Assembly: GCF_016616885.1 (NCBI RefSeq)
Contig: NZ_CP067102.1
Span: 806,001-870,000, forward strand
Origin: Bradyrhizobium diazoefficiens
Lineage (GTDB): Bacteria; Pseudomonadota; Alphaproteobacteria; Rhizobiales; Xanthobacteraceae
Reading direction: 5' to 3'
Length of the DNA stretch: 64,000 nucleotides
Shown here: positions 34,095 to 42,522 of the stretch, piece after piece
Numbering within the stretch: the first letter of the stretch is position 1
Layout of the letters: every line of letters starts with the position of its first letter
Translations under genes and position numbers: made by a program
Notes under the pieces: generated by a model
Seen by the model: the letters and a program-made list of their open reading frames with translations, nothing else
The model's database searches: none
What the model was told of the DNA's origin: nothing

Positions 34095-35513
34095 TTGACT
34101 CGTTATATCTCGACCCGGGGCGAGGCCCCTGAGCTTGGCTTCTGCGACGTGATGCTGACCGGGCTTGCCCGCGACGGCGGGCTGTATGTGCCGGTGACCT
34201 GGCCGCAGCTCTCGGTCGAGACCATCGCGGGTTTCTTTGGCCGGCCCTATTGGGAGGTCGCGGTCGACGTCATCCATCCGTTCGTCGGCGGCGAGATTTC
34301 GGACGCCGAGCTCGGCCGCATGGCGAACGAGGCCTACGCCACCTTCCGTCATCCGGCGGTGGTGCCGCTGCGCCAGCTGTCGCCGCATCAATTCGTGCTG
34401 GAGCTGTTCCACGGTCCGACGCTCGCCTTCAAGGACGTGGCGATGCAGCTGATCTCGCGGCTGATGGACCATGTGCTCGCCAAGCGCGGCCAGCGCACCA
34501 CCATCGTGGTCGCGACCTCCGGCGACACCGGCGGTGCCGCGGTCGAGGCCTTCGCGGGTCTGGAGAATGTCGATCTCATCGTGCTGTTCCCGCACAAGCG
34601 CATCTCCGAGGTGCAGCAGCGCATGATGACGACGACGGGCGCCGCCAACGTCCACGCGCTCGCCATCGAGGGCAATTTCGACGACTGCCAGGCGCTCGTG
34701 AAAGGGATGTTCAACAACCATCGCTTCCGCGATGCCACCTCGTTGTCCGGCGTCAATTCCATCAACTGGGCCCGCATCGTTGCGCAGGTGGTCTATTATT
34801 TCACCTCCGCAGTCGCCGCCGGCGCGCCGGCGCGCGCGGTGGATTTCATCGTGCCGACCGGAAATTTCGGCGATATTTTTGCAGGCTATGTCGCCAAGCG
34901 CATGGGGCTTCCCGTGCGGACCCTGCGCATCGCCGCCAACGTCAACGACATCCTCGCCCGCACGCTCAAGACCGGCATCTACGAGGTGCGCGAGGTGCAC
35001 GCCACCGCCTCGCCATCGATGGACATCCAGATCTCCTCGAATTTCGAGCGGTTGCTGTTCGAAGCCGGCAAGCGCGATGCGGCCGGCGTGCGCCGGCTGA
35101 TGGATTCGCTGAAACAGTCGGGCCGCTTCGTCCTGCCCGACGCCACGCTGGCTGCGATCCGCGAAGAATTCGACGCCGGCCGCGCCGACGAGACCGAAAC
35201 TGCGGCTGCGATCCGCGCTGCCTGGCGCGAGGCCGGCGAGCTCGTCGATCCCCACACCGCCGTCGCGCTCGCGGTCGCCGATCGCGACACCACCGATACG
35301 ACCGTGCCCAACATCGTGCTCTCGACCGCGCATCCCGCCAAATTCCCTGATGCCGTGGATGCGGCCTGCGGCCAGCGGCCGCAACTGCCGGCTTGGCTCG
35401 ACGGTCTGATGACCAAATCCGAACATATGAAGGTCATGAAGAACGATCAGGCCGAGGTCGAGCGGTTCGTGCTGTCGGTCAGCCGTGCCGCAAAACAGGG
35501 AGTTGCCGGATGA
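34095..35513 (+). CDS. thrC: Threonine synthase
   Basis: A 472-residue PLP enzyme converting O-phosphohomoserine to threonine. The PLP lysine is K113 in ELFHGPTLAFKDVAMQL. The phosphate-binding VATSGDTGGAAVEAF (about 140-155), SINWARIVAQVVYYF near 220 and VPTGNFGDIFAGYVAKRMG near 255 are all typical of the longer bacterial/fungal subtype. It starts at TTG (34095), with GGAGGG four bases upstream; a start at the TTG at 34083 would overlap that site. An imperfect GGCCCG...CGGGCC hairpin at 34057-34077 lies just before the ribosome-binding site. The stop overlaps the next start. Confidence 0.94.
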   Translation: MTRYISTRGEAPELGFCDVMLTGLARDGGLYVPVTWPQLSVETIAGFFGRPYWEVAVDVIHPFVGGEISDAELGRMANEAYATFRHPAVVPLRQLSPHQFVLELFHGPTLAFKDVAMQLISRLMDHVLAKRGQRTTIVVATSGDTGGAAVEAFAGLENVDLIVLFPHKRISEVQQRMMTTTGAANVHALAIEGNFDDCQALVKGMFNNHRFRDATSLSGVNSINWARIVAQVVYYFTSAVAAGAPARAVDFIVPTGNFGDIFAGYVAKRMGLPVRTLRIAANVNDILARTLKTGIYEVREVHATASPSMDIQISSNFERLLFEAGKRDAAGVRRLMDSLKQSGRFVLPDATLAAIREEFDAGRADETETAAAIRAAWREAGELVDPHTAVALAVADRDTTDTTVPNIVLSTAHPAKFPDAVDAACGQRPQLPAWLDGLMTKSEHMKVMKNDQAEVERFVLSVSRAAKQGVAG

Positions 35514-36799
35514 GCGTCGAGATATCCAAGCTTGCCTCCGGCCTGACCGTCGTCACCGACAACATGCCTCACCTCGAGACCGCCGCGCTCGGCGTCTGGG
35601 CCGGCGTCGGCGGCCGCGACGAGAAGCCGAACGAGCATGGCATCTCGCATCTGCTCGAGCACATGGCGTTCAAGGGCACGACCGGGCGCTCCTCGCGCGA
35701 GATCGTCGAGGAGATCGAGGCGGTCGGCGGCGATCTCAATGCCGGCACCTCGACCGAGACCACGTCCTATTATGCCCGGGTGATGAAGGCCGACGTGCCG
35801 CTGGCGCTCGACGTGCTCGCCGACATCCTGGCCAATCCCGCCTTCGAGCCCGACGAGCTCGAGCGCGAGAAGAACGTCATCGTGCAGGAGATCGGCGCGG
35901 CCCAGGACACGCCCGACGACGTCGTGTTCGAGCATCTCAACGAGCTCTGCTATCCCGACCAGCCGATGGGCCGTTCGCTGCTCGGCACCGCCAAGACCTT
36001 GCGCGCGTTCAACCGCGATTCATTGCGCGGCTATCTGTCGACACATTATCGCGGGCCCGACATGGTGGTGGCGGCGGCCGGCGCCGTCGATCACAAGCAG
36101 GTCGTCGCCGAGGCCGAGAAGCGCTTTGCAAGCTTTGAGGCGACGCCGGGGCCGAAGCCGCAGGCAGCGATGTTCGGCAAGGGCGGCGCCAAGGTGGTGC
36201 ATCGCGAGCTCGAGCAGGCGCATCTGACGCTGGCGCTGGAGGGCGTGCCGCAGACGGACCTGTCGCTGTTCTCGCTCCAGGTCTTCACCAACATCCTCGG
36301 CGGCGGAATGTCGTCGCGGCTGTTCCAGGAGGTGCGCGAAAAGCGCGGCCTCTGCTACTCAATCTATACCTTTCATGCCCCCTATACCGACACCGGTTTC
36401 TTCGGCCTCTATACCGGCACCGATCCCGCCGACGCGCCGGAGATGATGGAGGTCGTGGTCGACATCATGAATGATTCGGTCGAGACCCTGACCGAGGCGG
36501 AGATCGCCCGCGCCAAGGCGCAGATGAAGGCGGGCCTCCTGATGGCGTTGGAAAGCTGCTCGTCGCGTGCCGAGCAGCTCGCCCGGCACGTGCTGGCCTA
36601 TGGCCGGCCGCAGACGGCGCAGGAGCTGGTGGCCCGGATCGACGCCGTCAGCGTCGAATCAACCCGCGATGCAGCGCGTGCACTGCTTTCGCGCAGCCGC
36701 CCTGCGGTCGTTGCATTGGGCAGCGGCAGGGGTCTGGACACGGCGGTGTCTTTTGCGGAAGGATTGACCAAGGCGCGCGCCAAGGCCCGGCTGCATTAG
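35510..36799 (+). CDS. M16-family zinc peptidase (processing-peptidase-like)
   Basis: A 429-residue M16B peptidase. The inverted zinc motif HLLEH is at 47-51 (GISHLLEHMAFKGT), and the distal Glu lies about 76 residues on in EREKNVIVQEIGAAQDTP. The C-terminal half shows LGGGMSSRLFQEVREKRGLCYSIYTFHAPY, the conserved substrate-binding module. It resembles mitochondrial processing peptidase beta. The ATG overlaps the thrC stop (ATGA). The thrC-M16-GNAT order recurs in Rhizobiales; the physiological substrate is unknown. Confidence 0.92.
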   Translation: MSVEISKLASGLTVVTDNMPHLETAALGVWAGVGGRDEKPNEHGISHLLEHMAFKGTTGRSSREIVEEIEAVGGDLNAGTSTETTSYYARVMKADVPLALDVLADILANPAFEPDELEREKNVIVQEIGAAQDTPDDVVFEHLNELCYPDQPMGRSLLGTAKTLRAFNRDSLRGYLSTHYRGPDMVVAAAGAVDHKQVVAEAEKRFASFEATPGPKPQAAMFGKGGAKVVHRELEQAHLTLALEGVPQTDLSLFSLQVFTNILGGGMSSRLFQEVREKRGLCYSIYTFHAPYTDTGFFGLYTGTDPADAPEMMEVVVDIMNDSVETLTEAEIARAKAQMKAGLLMALESCSSRAEQLARHVLAYGRPQTAQELVARIDAVSVESTRDAARALLSRSRPAVVALGSGRGLDTAVSFAEGLTKARAKARLH

Positions 36800-36837
36800 G
36801 AGCCGCGCAGGGGCGCCCCGCTTCGGGAAGCATCACC

Positions 36838-37425
36838 ATGGCCCTGTTTCGCCTGCCATCCAGTGGACCTGCTGCTCTCGCCCCCCGCGGCAACGGCCTG
36901 TTGCTGCGCGCGCCGCAGATGTCGGATTTCCTGCAATGGGCGCACTTACGCGAGACCAGCCGCGATTACCTGACGCCGTGGGAGCCGATCTGGCCATCGG
37001 ACGATTTGTCCCGGTCTGGCTTCCGCCGCCGCCTGCGCCGCTATTCCGAGGATATCGCCGCCGACCGCTCCTATCCCTTTCTGATCTTCCGCGAGCTCGA
37101 CGGCGCTATGGTTGGCGGCATCACGCTCGCCAATGTCCGGCGCGGCATCGTCCAGGCCGGCACCATCGGCTATTGGGTCGGCCAGCCCCACGCCCATCGC
37201 GGCTACATGACCGCGGCGCTGCGGGTACTGCTACCGACGCTGTTCGGCGAGCTCAACCTGCACCGGGTCGAGGCCGCCTGCATCCCCACCAATGCGCCGT
37301 CGATCCGGGTGCTGGAGAAGTGCGGCTTCTCGCGCGAGGGACTGGCGCGCCGCTATCTCTGCATCAACGGGATCTGGCAGGACCATCTGCTGTTCGGCCT
37401 GCTGCACGAGGATTTCCGCGGCTGA
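36838..37425 (+). CDS. GNAT-family N-acetyltransferase (RimJ-like)
   Basis: The 195-residue protein is a GNAT acetyltransferase of the RimJ/RimL type. It shows LRETSRDYLTPWEPIWP near residue 40, the acetyl-CoA-binding region TIGYWVGQPHAHRGYMTAALRVLLP near 112-136, and NLHRVEAACIPTNAPSIRVLEKCGFSREG near 140-168, all hallmarks of that subgroup. Likely substrates are protein N-termini or other amines; none can be named. It follows the M16 gene by 38 bp, so it is likely part of the thrC unit. Confidence 0.9.
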   Translation: MALFRLPSSGPAALAPRGNGLLLRAPQMSDFLQWAHLRETSRDYLTPWEPIWPSDDLSRSGFRRRLRRYSEDIAADRSYPFLIFRELDGAMVGGITLANVRRGIVQAGTIGYWVGQPHAHRGYMTAALRVLLPTLFGELNLHRVEAACIPTNAPSIRVLEKCGFSREGLARRYLCINGIWQDHLLFGLLHEDFRG

Positions 37426-37558
37426 GCCGGGTGATCTCGCGCACAGAGCTCAGCATTTTTCCTGCCTTGTTTTCTCGCCTTGGGATCGCCGATTTTGGCG
37501 ATATAACCCGCAGGCCAACCGGCGATCGGCCGGGATTTGTCATGGAGTACGGGCGTTG

Positions 37559-38209
37559 ATGAACGAGCTTCGATCATTGCGGAATGCGCTGCGGCGGGGT
37601 CCGGTGATCGCGCTGGCGCTGACGGTGTCATTTGCTTCCGTGTCACCGGTCGCGGCGCAGTCGCTGACTGACCGTTTCAAGAGCCTGTTCGGCGGCAAGT
37701 CCGACGAGCCCACCCAGCCCAAGCCGGCGCCCGCGCCGGGCCAGCCGGCGGCCGATGACGACATCGATTGCCCGCAGGTCACGGTGCGCGCCGGAGCCTC
37801 CACCTACGGGGTCGGGGCGACAGGCAAGCCGGCCGTCGGCAACGACGTGCGCTTCCAGGCCTCGATCACCAAGATGGCGCGCGAATGCGTCCGCAACGGC
37901 GGCGAGATCACCGCGCGCATCGGCATCCAGGGCCGCGTCATCGCAGGCCCTGCCGGCGCGCCCAACACGGTCGAGGTCCCCCTGCGCGTCGCCGTGGTGC
38001 AGGGCGGCGTCGGCGAGAAGGTGATCGCCTCGAAGGCCTACCGGACCACGGTCGAGATGTCCGAAGGCGGCAGCGTGCCCTTTACCTTCGTCGCCGAGGA
38101 CCTGTCCTATCCGGTGCCGTCAGCCGCAGTCGCCGACTCCTACATCTTCTATGTCGGCTTCGACCCGCAGGCGCTGTCGCCCGAGCCGAAGGCGCGGAAG
38201 AAGAAGTAA
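37559..38209 (+). CDS. Exported protein of unknown function
   Basis: A 216-residue protein with an N-terminal signal (NALRRGPVIALALTVSFASVSPVAAQ), a disordered Pro/Lys/Ala-rich linker (about 45-68), and a beta-rich domain from CPQVTVRAGASTYGVG to the Lys-rich end (KARKKK). The domain holds two Cys (about 75 and 114) that may form a disulphide. I do not recognise the family; such proteins in Bradyrhizobium are annotated hypothetical. The ATG at 37559 is inferred from the signal peptide. A strong bidirectional terminator follows. Confidence 0.75.
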   Translation: MNELRSLRNALRRGPVIALALTVSFASVSPVAAQSLTDRFKSLFGGKSDEPTQPKPAPAPGQPAADDDIDCPQVTVRAGASTYGVGATGKPAVGNDVRFQASITKMARECVRNGGEITARIGIQGRVIAGPAGAPNTVEVPLRVAVVQGGVGEKVIASKAYRTTVEMSEGGSVPFTFVAEDLSYPVPSAAVADSYIFYVGFDPQALSPEPKARKKK

Positions 38210-38251
38210 GGCGCCGCAGTTTCAATCGTGGTTGCACTACCGACCCCAAAC

Positions 38252-38285
38252 AAAAAAGCCGGCGCTCATCGCGCCGGCTTTTTGA
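38252..38285. terminator. Bidirectional terminator between the exported protein and atpF
   Basis: AAAAAAGCCGGCGC-TCATC-GCGCCGGCTTTTT is a 13-bp stem with T runs on both strands, placed between convergent genes ending at 38209 and 38304. It serves the atp operon and the gene to its left. Confidence 0.9.
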
Positions 38286-38303
38286 TTGGTGAGGCGTCTG
38301 CCC

Positions 38304-38789
38304 TCAGTTCAGCTTCTGGCGAACCTCGGTGATGCCCTTGGCGAGCAGATCGTCGGCGACCTGGCCCTTGACCGACTGCGACAGGATCGTGGAGGCGGCC
38401 TGGACGGCAGCTTCCGCGGCTGCGGCGCGGACATCGGCCAGCGCCTGGGCCTCGGCGAGCGCGATCTTGCTCTCCGCGGTCTTGGTGCGGCGGGCGACGA
38501 AGTCTTCCATCTTCGCCTTGGCCTCGGTCGCGATGCGCTCGGCTTCGGACTTGGCGTTGGCGATGATGTCGGCGGCCTCGCGTTCGGCCGTGGCACTGCG
38601 CGCCTTGTAGTCGGCGAGCACCTTGGCGGCTTCCTGCTTGAGGCGCGTCGCGTCGTCGAGCTCGGCCTTGATGCGGTCGGCGCGATGGTCGAGCGCAGCC
38701 ATCGCCTTGTTGAAGACCCCGAGATAGCCGAACACGACCATCAGAATCACGAAGGCGACGGCGACCCAAGTTTCAGGATCGAAGAACAT
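38304..38789 (-). CDS. atpF: ATP synthase F0 subunit b
   Basis: A 161-residue subunit: one N-terminal transmembrane helix ([20 protein letters not shown]), then a long charged helix (about 30-150) that forms the peripheral stalk. The coiled-coil pattern ([29 protein letters not shown]...) is typical. It is the last gene of the F0 operon, 5 bp after the b' gene. A terminator lies downstream. Confidence 0.93.
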   Translation of the reverse strand: MFFDPETWVAVAFVILMVVFGYLGVFNKAMAALDHRADRIKAELDDATRLKQEAAKVLADYKARSATAEREAADIIANAKSEAERIATEAKAKMEDFVARRTKTAESKIALAEAQALADVRAAAAEAAVQAASTILSQSVKGQVADDLLAKGITEVRQKLN

Positions 38790-38794
38790 ATCGA

Positions 38795-39358
38795 CTAACC
38801 CTTCAAGGACGCGTCAACGGCGGCATTGACCGCTGCGCCGTCCGGAACGACGCCGGTGAGCCGCTGCACGATGGTGCCTGCCGCATCGGCTGCGATACCG
38901 CGGACGTTGGTCATGGCGGTCGCACGGGTCGAGGCGATGGTCTTTTCCGCCTCGGCGAGCTTGGCCGCCAGCTGCTCTTCCAGCGCCTTGCGCTCGGCTT
39001 CCGCCTGCGCATTCGCCTTGTCGCGGGATTCGTTGCCGATCGCCTGCGCCCGCGAACGTGCCGAAGCGAGCTCGCCTTCATAGGCCTTCAGCGCCGCGTC
39101 GGACTGGTCCTTCAGCTTCTGCGCCTCGGCGAGGTCACCCTCGATCTTGTTCTGACGCGCTTCGATCGCACCGCCGACCTTCGGCAGAGCGAGCTTGGAC
39201 ACGATCACGTAAAGAACGACGAAGAAGATCGCGAGCGACACCAGCTGTGAAGCGAAGGTGCTGCTCTCGAACGGCGGAAAGCCGCCACCGTGACCACCTT
39301 CGGTCTCGGTATGGGCGCCCGCCGCGGGACCTTTTGCGCCGCCATGACTCTCAGCCAT
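38795..39358 (-). CDS. atpG: ATP synthase F0 subunit b' (second b-type subunit)
   Basis: The 187-residue b' has a Gly/His-rich leader ([23 protein letters not shown]), one transmembrane helix ([25 protein letters not shown]) and a long stalk helix ([21 protein letters not shown]...). b and b' form an asymmetric stalk, as in photosynthetic and other alphaproteobacteria. It follows atpE and precedes atpF. The symbol varies (atpG or atpF2); here it means b', not the gamma subunit. Confidence 0.92.
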   Translation of the reverse strand: MAESHGGAKGPAAGAHTETEGGHGGGFPPFESSTFASQLVSLAIFFVVLYVIVSKLALPKVGGAIEARQNKIEGDLAEAQKLKDQSDAALKAYEGELASARSRAQAIGNESRDKANAQAEAERKALEEQLAAKLAEAEKTIASTRATAMTNVRGIAADAAGTIVQRLTGVVPDGAAVNAAVDASLKG

Positions 39359-39418
39359 GGAGATCTCCTGTTGCTGTCATGCGCGCCGCTTCGGTTGAAG
39401 CGGCGCGAAACGTCGTCC

Positions 39419-39649
39419 TCAGAGCGGAACGAACAGCAGCAGCAGCGCGATCAGCAGCGAGAAAATGCCGAGCGCTTCGGTCACGGCGAAGCCGAAGATC
39501 AGGTTGCCGAACTGGCCCTGAGCAGCCGACGGGTTGCGGACGGCTGCGGCGAGGTAGTTGCCGAAGATCACGCCCACGCCGACGCCCGCGCCGCCCATGC
39601 CGATGCATGCGATGCCCGCGCCGATAAGTTTTGCTGCTGCCGGATCCAT
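39419..39649 (-). CDS. atpE: ATP synthase F0 subunit c
   Basis: The 76-residue ring subunit has two helices joined by the polar RNPSAAQG loop. The proton-carrying Glu58 sits in the second helix ([21 protein letters not shown]). The glycine-rich first helix ([21 protein letters not shown]) is typical. Length and sequence fit the alphaproteobacterial c ring. It lies between atpB and b', in the order atpI-atpB-atpE-atpG-atpF. Confidence 0.95.
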   Translation of the reverse strand: MDPAAAKLIGAGIACIGMGGAGVGVGVIFGNYLAAAVRNPSAAQGQFGNLIFGFAVTEALGIFSLLIALLLLFVPL

Positions 39650-39702
39650 TTTAGACTCCTTGGAGGAAAGATTGGGTTTTGGGTGGAAATTCCCCGGACC
39701 GG

Positions 39703-40452
39703 TTAGTGTCCCGGATGAATGGCGTCGTTGAGGTAGATGCAGGTCAGGATCGCAAACACATAGGCTTGCAGGAACGCGACCAGAATCTCGAGAGCGTACA
39801 GCGCGATCGTGAGCGCCAGCGGCAGCACGCCGCCGACCCAGCCGAGGGCGCCGAGCGAGAAGCCGAGCATGGCGACGAAGCCCGCGAACACCTTCAGCGC
39901 GATGTGGCCGGCCAGCATGTTGGCGAACAGACGGACGCTGTGGGAGACCGGCCGCAGGAAGAACGACAGGATCTCGATGAACATCACCAGCGGCAGGATG
40001 TAGCCGGGGACGCCGTGGGGCACGAAGATCGAGAAGAATTTCAGGCCGTTCTTGGCGACGCCGTAGATCAGCACGGTGAAGAAGACCAGGAGCGCAAGCG
40101 CTGCCGTCACGATCAGGTGGCTCGAGATCGTGAACGTGTAAGGAATGATGCCGACCAGGTTCGAAACGCACAGGAACATGAACAGCGAGAAGATCAGCGG
40201 GAAGAACTTCATGCCTTCCGAGCCGGCCGTCGAACGAATGGTCGAGGCGACGAATTCGTAGGAGATCTCGGCGACCGACTGGAGGCGCCCGGGAACCAGC
40301 TGCGTGCCGCTGGCAAGCATCAGGATCGAGATGATCGCAACCGCCACCAGCATGTAGAGCGATGAATTGGTGAAGGCGATCGTGTGATTGCCGATATGGC
40401 CGATCGTGAAGAGAGGCTCGATGTTGAACTGGTGGATCGGATCGATTTTCAT
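39703..40452 (-). CDS. atpB: ATP synthase F0 subunit a
   Basis: A 249-residue integral membrane subunit with about five to six helices that forms the proton half-channels beside the c ring. The C-terminal region [21 protein letters not shown] carries the essential Arg in the second-last helix block, and [26 protein letters not shown] ends the protein, both typical of atpB. It follows atpI with 114 bp between and is followed by atpE. Confidence 0.94.
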   Translation of the reverse strand: MKIDPIHQFNIEPLFTIGHIGNHTIAFTNSSLYMLVAVAIISILMLASGTQLVPGRLQSVAEISYEFVASTIRSTAGSEGMKFFPLIFSLFMFLCVSNLVGIIPYTFTISSHLIVTAALALLVFFTVLIYGVAKNGLKFFSIFVPHGVPGYILPLVMFIEILSFFLRPVSHSVRLFANMLAGHIALKVFAGFVAMLGFSLGALGWVGGVLPLALTIALYALEILVAFLQAYVFAILTCIYLNDAIHPGH

Positions 40453-40566
40453 CGGCGCGGCATCTCTTGGTCTGCCGGGCGATGCCGGCTGGTCTCGGTC
40501 TGCCGGCCGGGCCGGCCCGCACCGGCGAAGCCGGCGCGAAAATTCCTGTCATCGTGTCGGATCAGC

Positions 40567-40938
40567 CTACGAACCACCGCGCCTTTGACCCGCGCCCGCC
40601 GTTCTCACCACATTCACCACGCCGGCCACGAAGCCCAGCAGCAGGAACACGATAAATCCGAAAGGCGACGTCGACAGCAAGCGGTCGAAACCCCAGCCAA
40701 TCCCCGCTCCGACAACGACCCCGGCGACCAACTCGGAGGATAATCGGAAACCAAGCGCCATCGCCGAGGCTCTGGCCGCTCTGTCTTCTCCGTCACCTGC
40801 GGGTTGCTCGGTCTTGACGTGGCGGCCGCGAAGTTCGGACAACCGCTGATCAAGTTTTCCGAGCCGTTCGGAAAGCGCAGCTTCCTCGGGCGATCTATCG
40901 CGATCTCCATTCTCGCCGTGTCCCGTGTCCTGAGCCAT
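40567..40938 (-). CDS. atpI: ATP synthase protein I
   Basis: A 123-residue small membrane protein (AtpI/AtpZ family) that leads the F0 operon. The N-terminus is hydrophilic (SERLGKLDQRLSELRGRHVKTEQ) and two transmembrane helices (about 62-82 and 90-112; GAGIGWGFDRLLSTSPFGFIVFLLLGFVAG) form the core. It is thought to help assemble the c ring or carry magnesium or calcium. The ATG at 40936-40938 fits the promoter at 41005-41033. Confidence 0.88.
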   Translation of the reverse strand: MAQDTGHGENGDRDRSPEEAALSERLGKLDQRLSELRGRHVKTEQPAGDGEDRAARASAMALGFRLSSELVAGVVVGAGIGWGFDRLLSTSPFGFIVFLLLGFVAGVVNVVRTAGAGQRRGGS

Positions 40939-41324
40939 GCCACGAAGACCCGAAACGCTGCGGTTGAATGGAAACTACGCCCGCCACCCTCAAAAGCCGC
41001 GCGGACCATACTGACCGCACATAATCAAGTCAAGCCAAGTCACGATCGCGTCGTGTTCGGTTATGCGTTTGATTTAATTGATGATATCGCCTTGTACGCC
41101 AGCGCTGCACACAGCGTGACGCCGCACCGCAGCAGCTCTCCGCGCGATCTGCAGATATGGCCGACATTTCGCCGCGGCTCCCGGGATCAAACAGGCCGCC
41201 GCCATCGTTGATTTTGCAGATGCGGTTTTTGGCGGCGGATTCGTGCGAGCAAGCGGTGCGCCGTCGTCCGCCCGGGTGTAGAATTGCGGGATGTGCCAGC
41301 TTTCGCGGCGTGGCGGAGAGCGCG
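40939..41324. other. Divergent region between the atp operon and a hypothetical gene
   Basis: The 386 bp contain the atp promoter and no supported gene. A forward frame that begins at 41157 is the upstream extension of the exported protein at 41325 and lacks its own ribosome-binding site. Confidence 0.6.
41005..41033 (-). promoter_or_regulatory. sigma70 promoter of the atpIBEGF operon
   Basis: On the reverse strand, TTGACT (41033-41028) is followed after 17 bp by TATGGT (41010-41005), a strong vegetative pair. It would start transcription near 40998, about 60 nt before the atpI ATG at 40938. Confidence 0.65.
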
Positions 41325-41843
41325 ATGAGACCGGCGAAATCATTCACGACATCATGGTGTGCTGCGGCGATCGTTGCGGTGACGACGGTCAGCGGCACGT
41401 TGGTTGCCGCGCAATCCGCGCCCGACGGCGACAACGGCCGCTACAGCATGACGCCGATCCCCGAGGGCGTGCTGCGGCTCGATACCCGCACCGGCACGGT
41501 CTCGACCTGCACCAGGAATGGCGCCGGCTGGGCCTGCTACGCCGTGCCCGACGAGCGCTCCGCGCTCGACGCCGAGATCGGCCGGCTCCGGGCCGAGGTC
41601 GAGACGCTGAAGGGGCAGGTCGCCGCCGGTCCGCCCGTCTCCGGCAAGATCGACGAGGCGCTGCCGAAATCCGATTCCCTGAAGAAGGGCGAGCCAAAGG
41701 CCGCCGAAGGCGACCGCAAGCTCGAGATCCCGCTGCCCAGCGACCAGGACCTGGACCGCGTGATGTCCTTCCTGGAAAAGGCGTGGCGCCGGCTGATCGA
41801 CATGGCCAATCGCGTGCAAAAGGACGTGTCGGGGAGGATTTGA
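41325..41843 (+). CDS. Exported protein with predicted coiled coil, unknown function
   Basis: A 172-residue protein with a signal-like N-terminus (TSWCAAAIVAVTTVSGTLVAAQ), a short extracytoplasmic part with two Cys (STCTRNGAGWACYAVPDERS), then a coiled-coil segment (SALDAEIGRLRAEVETLKGQ) and a charged C-terminal half ending in helical DLDRVMSFLEKAWRRLIDMANRVQKD. GGAGAG lies 5 bases before the ATG at 41325. Periplasmic or membrane-anchored location is inferred. I do not recognise the family. Confidence 0.75.
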   Translation: MRPAKSFTTSWCAAAIVAVTTVSGTLVAAQSAPDGDNGRYSMTPIPEGVLRLDTRTGTVSTCTRNGAGWACYAVPDERSALDAEIGRLRAEVETLKGQVAAGPPVSGKIDEALPKSDSLKKGEPKAAEGDRKLEIPLPSDQDLDRVMSFLEKAWRRLIDMANRVQKDVSGRI

Positions 41844-41874
41844 GGACCCGTTCGCCTTATCCACGCGTTGAGCT

Positions 41875-41969
41875 GCCGTAGGGTGGGCAAAGCGAAGCGT
41901 GCCCACCAATTCACGCATCGGGACCGAGATGGTGGGCACGTCGCTTCGTTCCTTTGCCCACCCTACGGC
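41875..41969. repeat. Dispersed palindromic repeat (CCGTAGGGTGGGC family)
   Basis: GCCGTAGGGTGGGCAAAG (41875-41892) and CTTTGCCCACCCTACGGC (41952-41969) are perfect 18-bp inverted ends of a 95-bp element. Inner arms GCGAAGCG/CGCTTCG and GTGCCCACCA/TGGTGGGCAC also pair. It sits just before the YjbQ gene. This is one of the common Bradyrhizobium palindromes by form. Confidence 0.8.
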
Positions 41970-41993
41970 GGCTTCGGAGTTGAGAGAGTTTTC

Positions 41994-42467
41994 ATGACAT
42001 CGGCCAAATCCGTCACGCGCTCGGCGCCATCGTCCGTGCAAGCCACCACGATCGTATCGTCGCTGCTGACCGTGCAGACATCAGGTCGTGGCTTCACCGA
42101 TCTCACCAGCGAAGCCGCCAAGTTTATCAACGAGGCCCACGCGGGCGACGGCGCGTTGACGCTGTTCGTCCGCCACACCTCGGCCTCGCTGACGATCCAG
42201 GAAAACGCCGATCCCTCCGTCCTCGTCGATCTCACCACGGCGCTGTCACGGCTCGCGCCGGAAAATGTGCCGTGGACGCATGATACCGAAGGACCCGACG
42301 ACATGCCGGCGCACGTCAAGACCATGCTGACGCAGACGTCGCTGCACGTGCCGGTGCTCAACGGCAAGCTCGCGCTCGGCACCTGGCAGGCGATCTATCT
42401 GGTCGAGCACCGTGAGCGTCCGCACCGGCGCGAGATCGTGCTGCAATTCATCGGCGCGACGTCATAA
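41994..42467 (+). CDS. YjbQ-family protein (UPF0047)
   Basis: A 157-residue homologue of YjbQ (UPF0047), a small trimeric protein with residual thiamine-phosphate-synthase activity. The core LTLFVRHTSASLTIQENADPSVLVDL (about 58-83) and the C-terminal GTWQAIYLVEHRERPHRREIVLQF are diagnostic. GAGAGAG lies near the ATG at 41994, directly after a palindromic repeat. Its true cell role is unknown. Confidence 0.88.
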   Translation: MTSAKSVTRSAPSSVQATTIVSSLLTVQTSGRGFTDLTSEAAKFINEAHAGDGALTLFVRHTSASLTIQENADPSVLVDLTTALSRLAPENVPWTHDTEGPDDMPAHVKTMLTQTSLHVPVLNGKLALGTWQAIYLVEHRERPHRREIVLQFIGATS

Positions 42468-42471
42468 ACAA

Positions 42472-42497
42472 AACGGCCGCGGGAATCCGCGGCCGTT
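42472..42497. terminator. Terminator between the convergent yjbQ-like and MFS genes
   Basis: AACGGCCGCGG-AAT-style loop-CCGCGGCCGTT forms an 11-bp stem between convergent genes that end at 42467 and 42523. T runs are short on both sides. Confidence 0.7.
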
Positions 42498-42522
42498 CGT
42501 GATGACGGATCGTTGCTTCCGA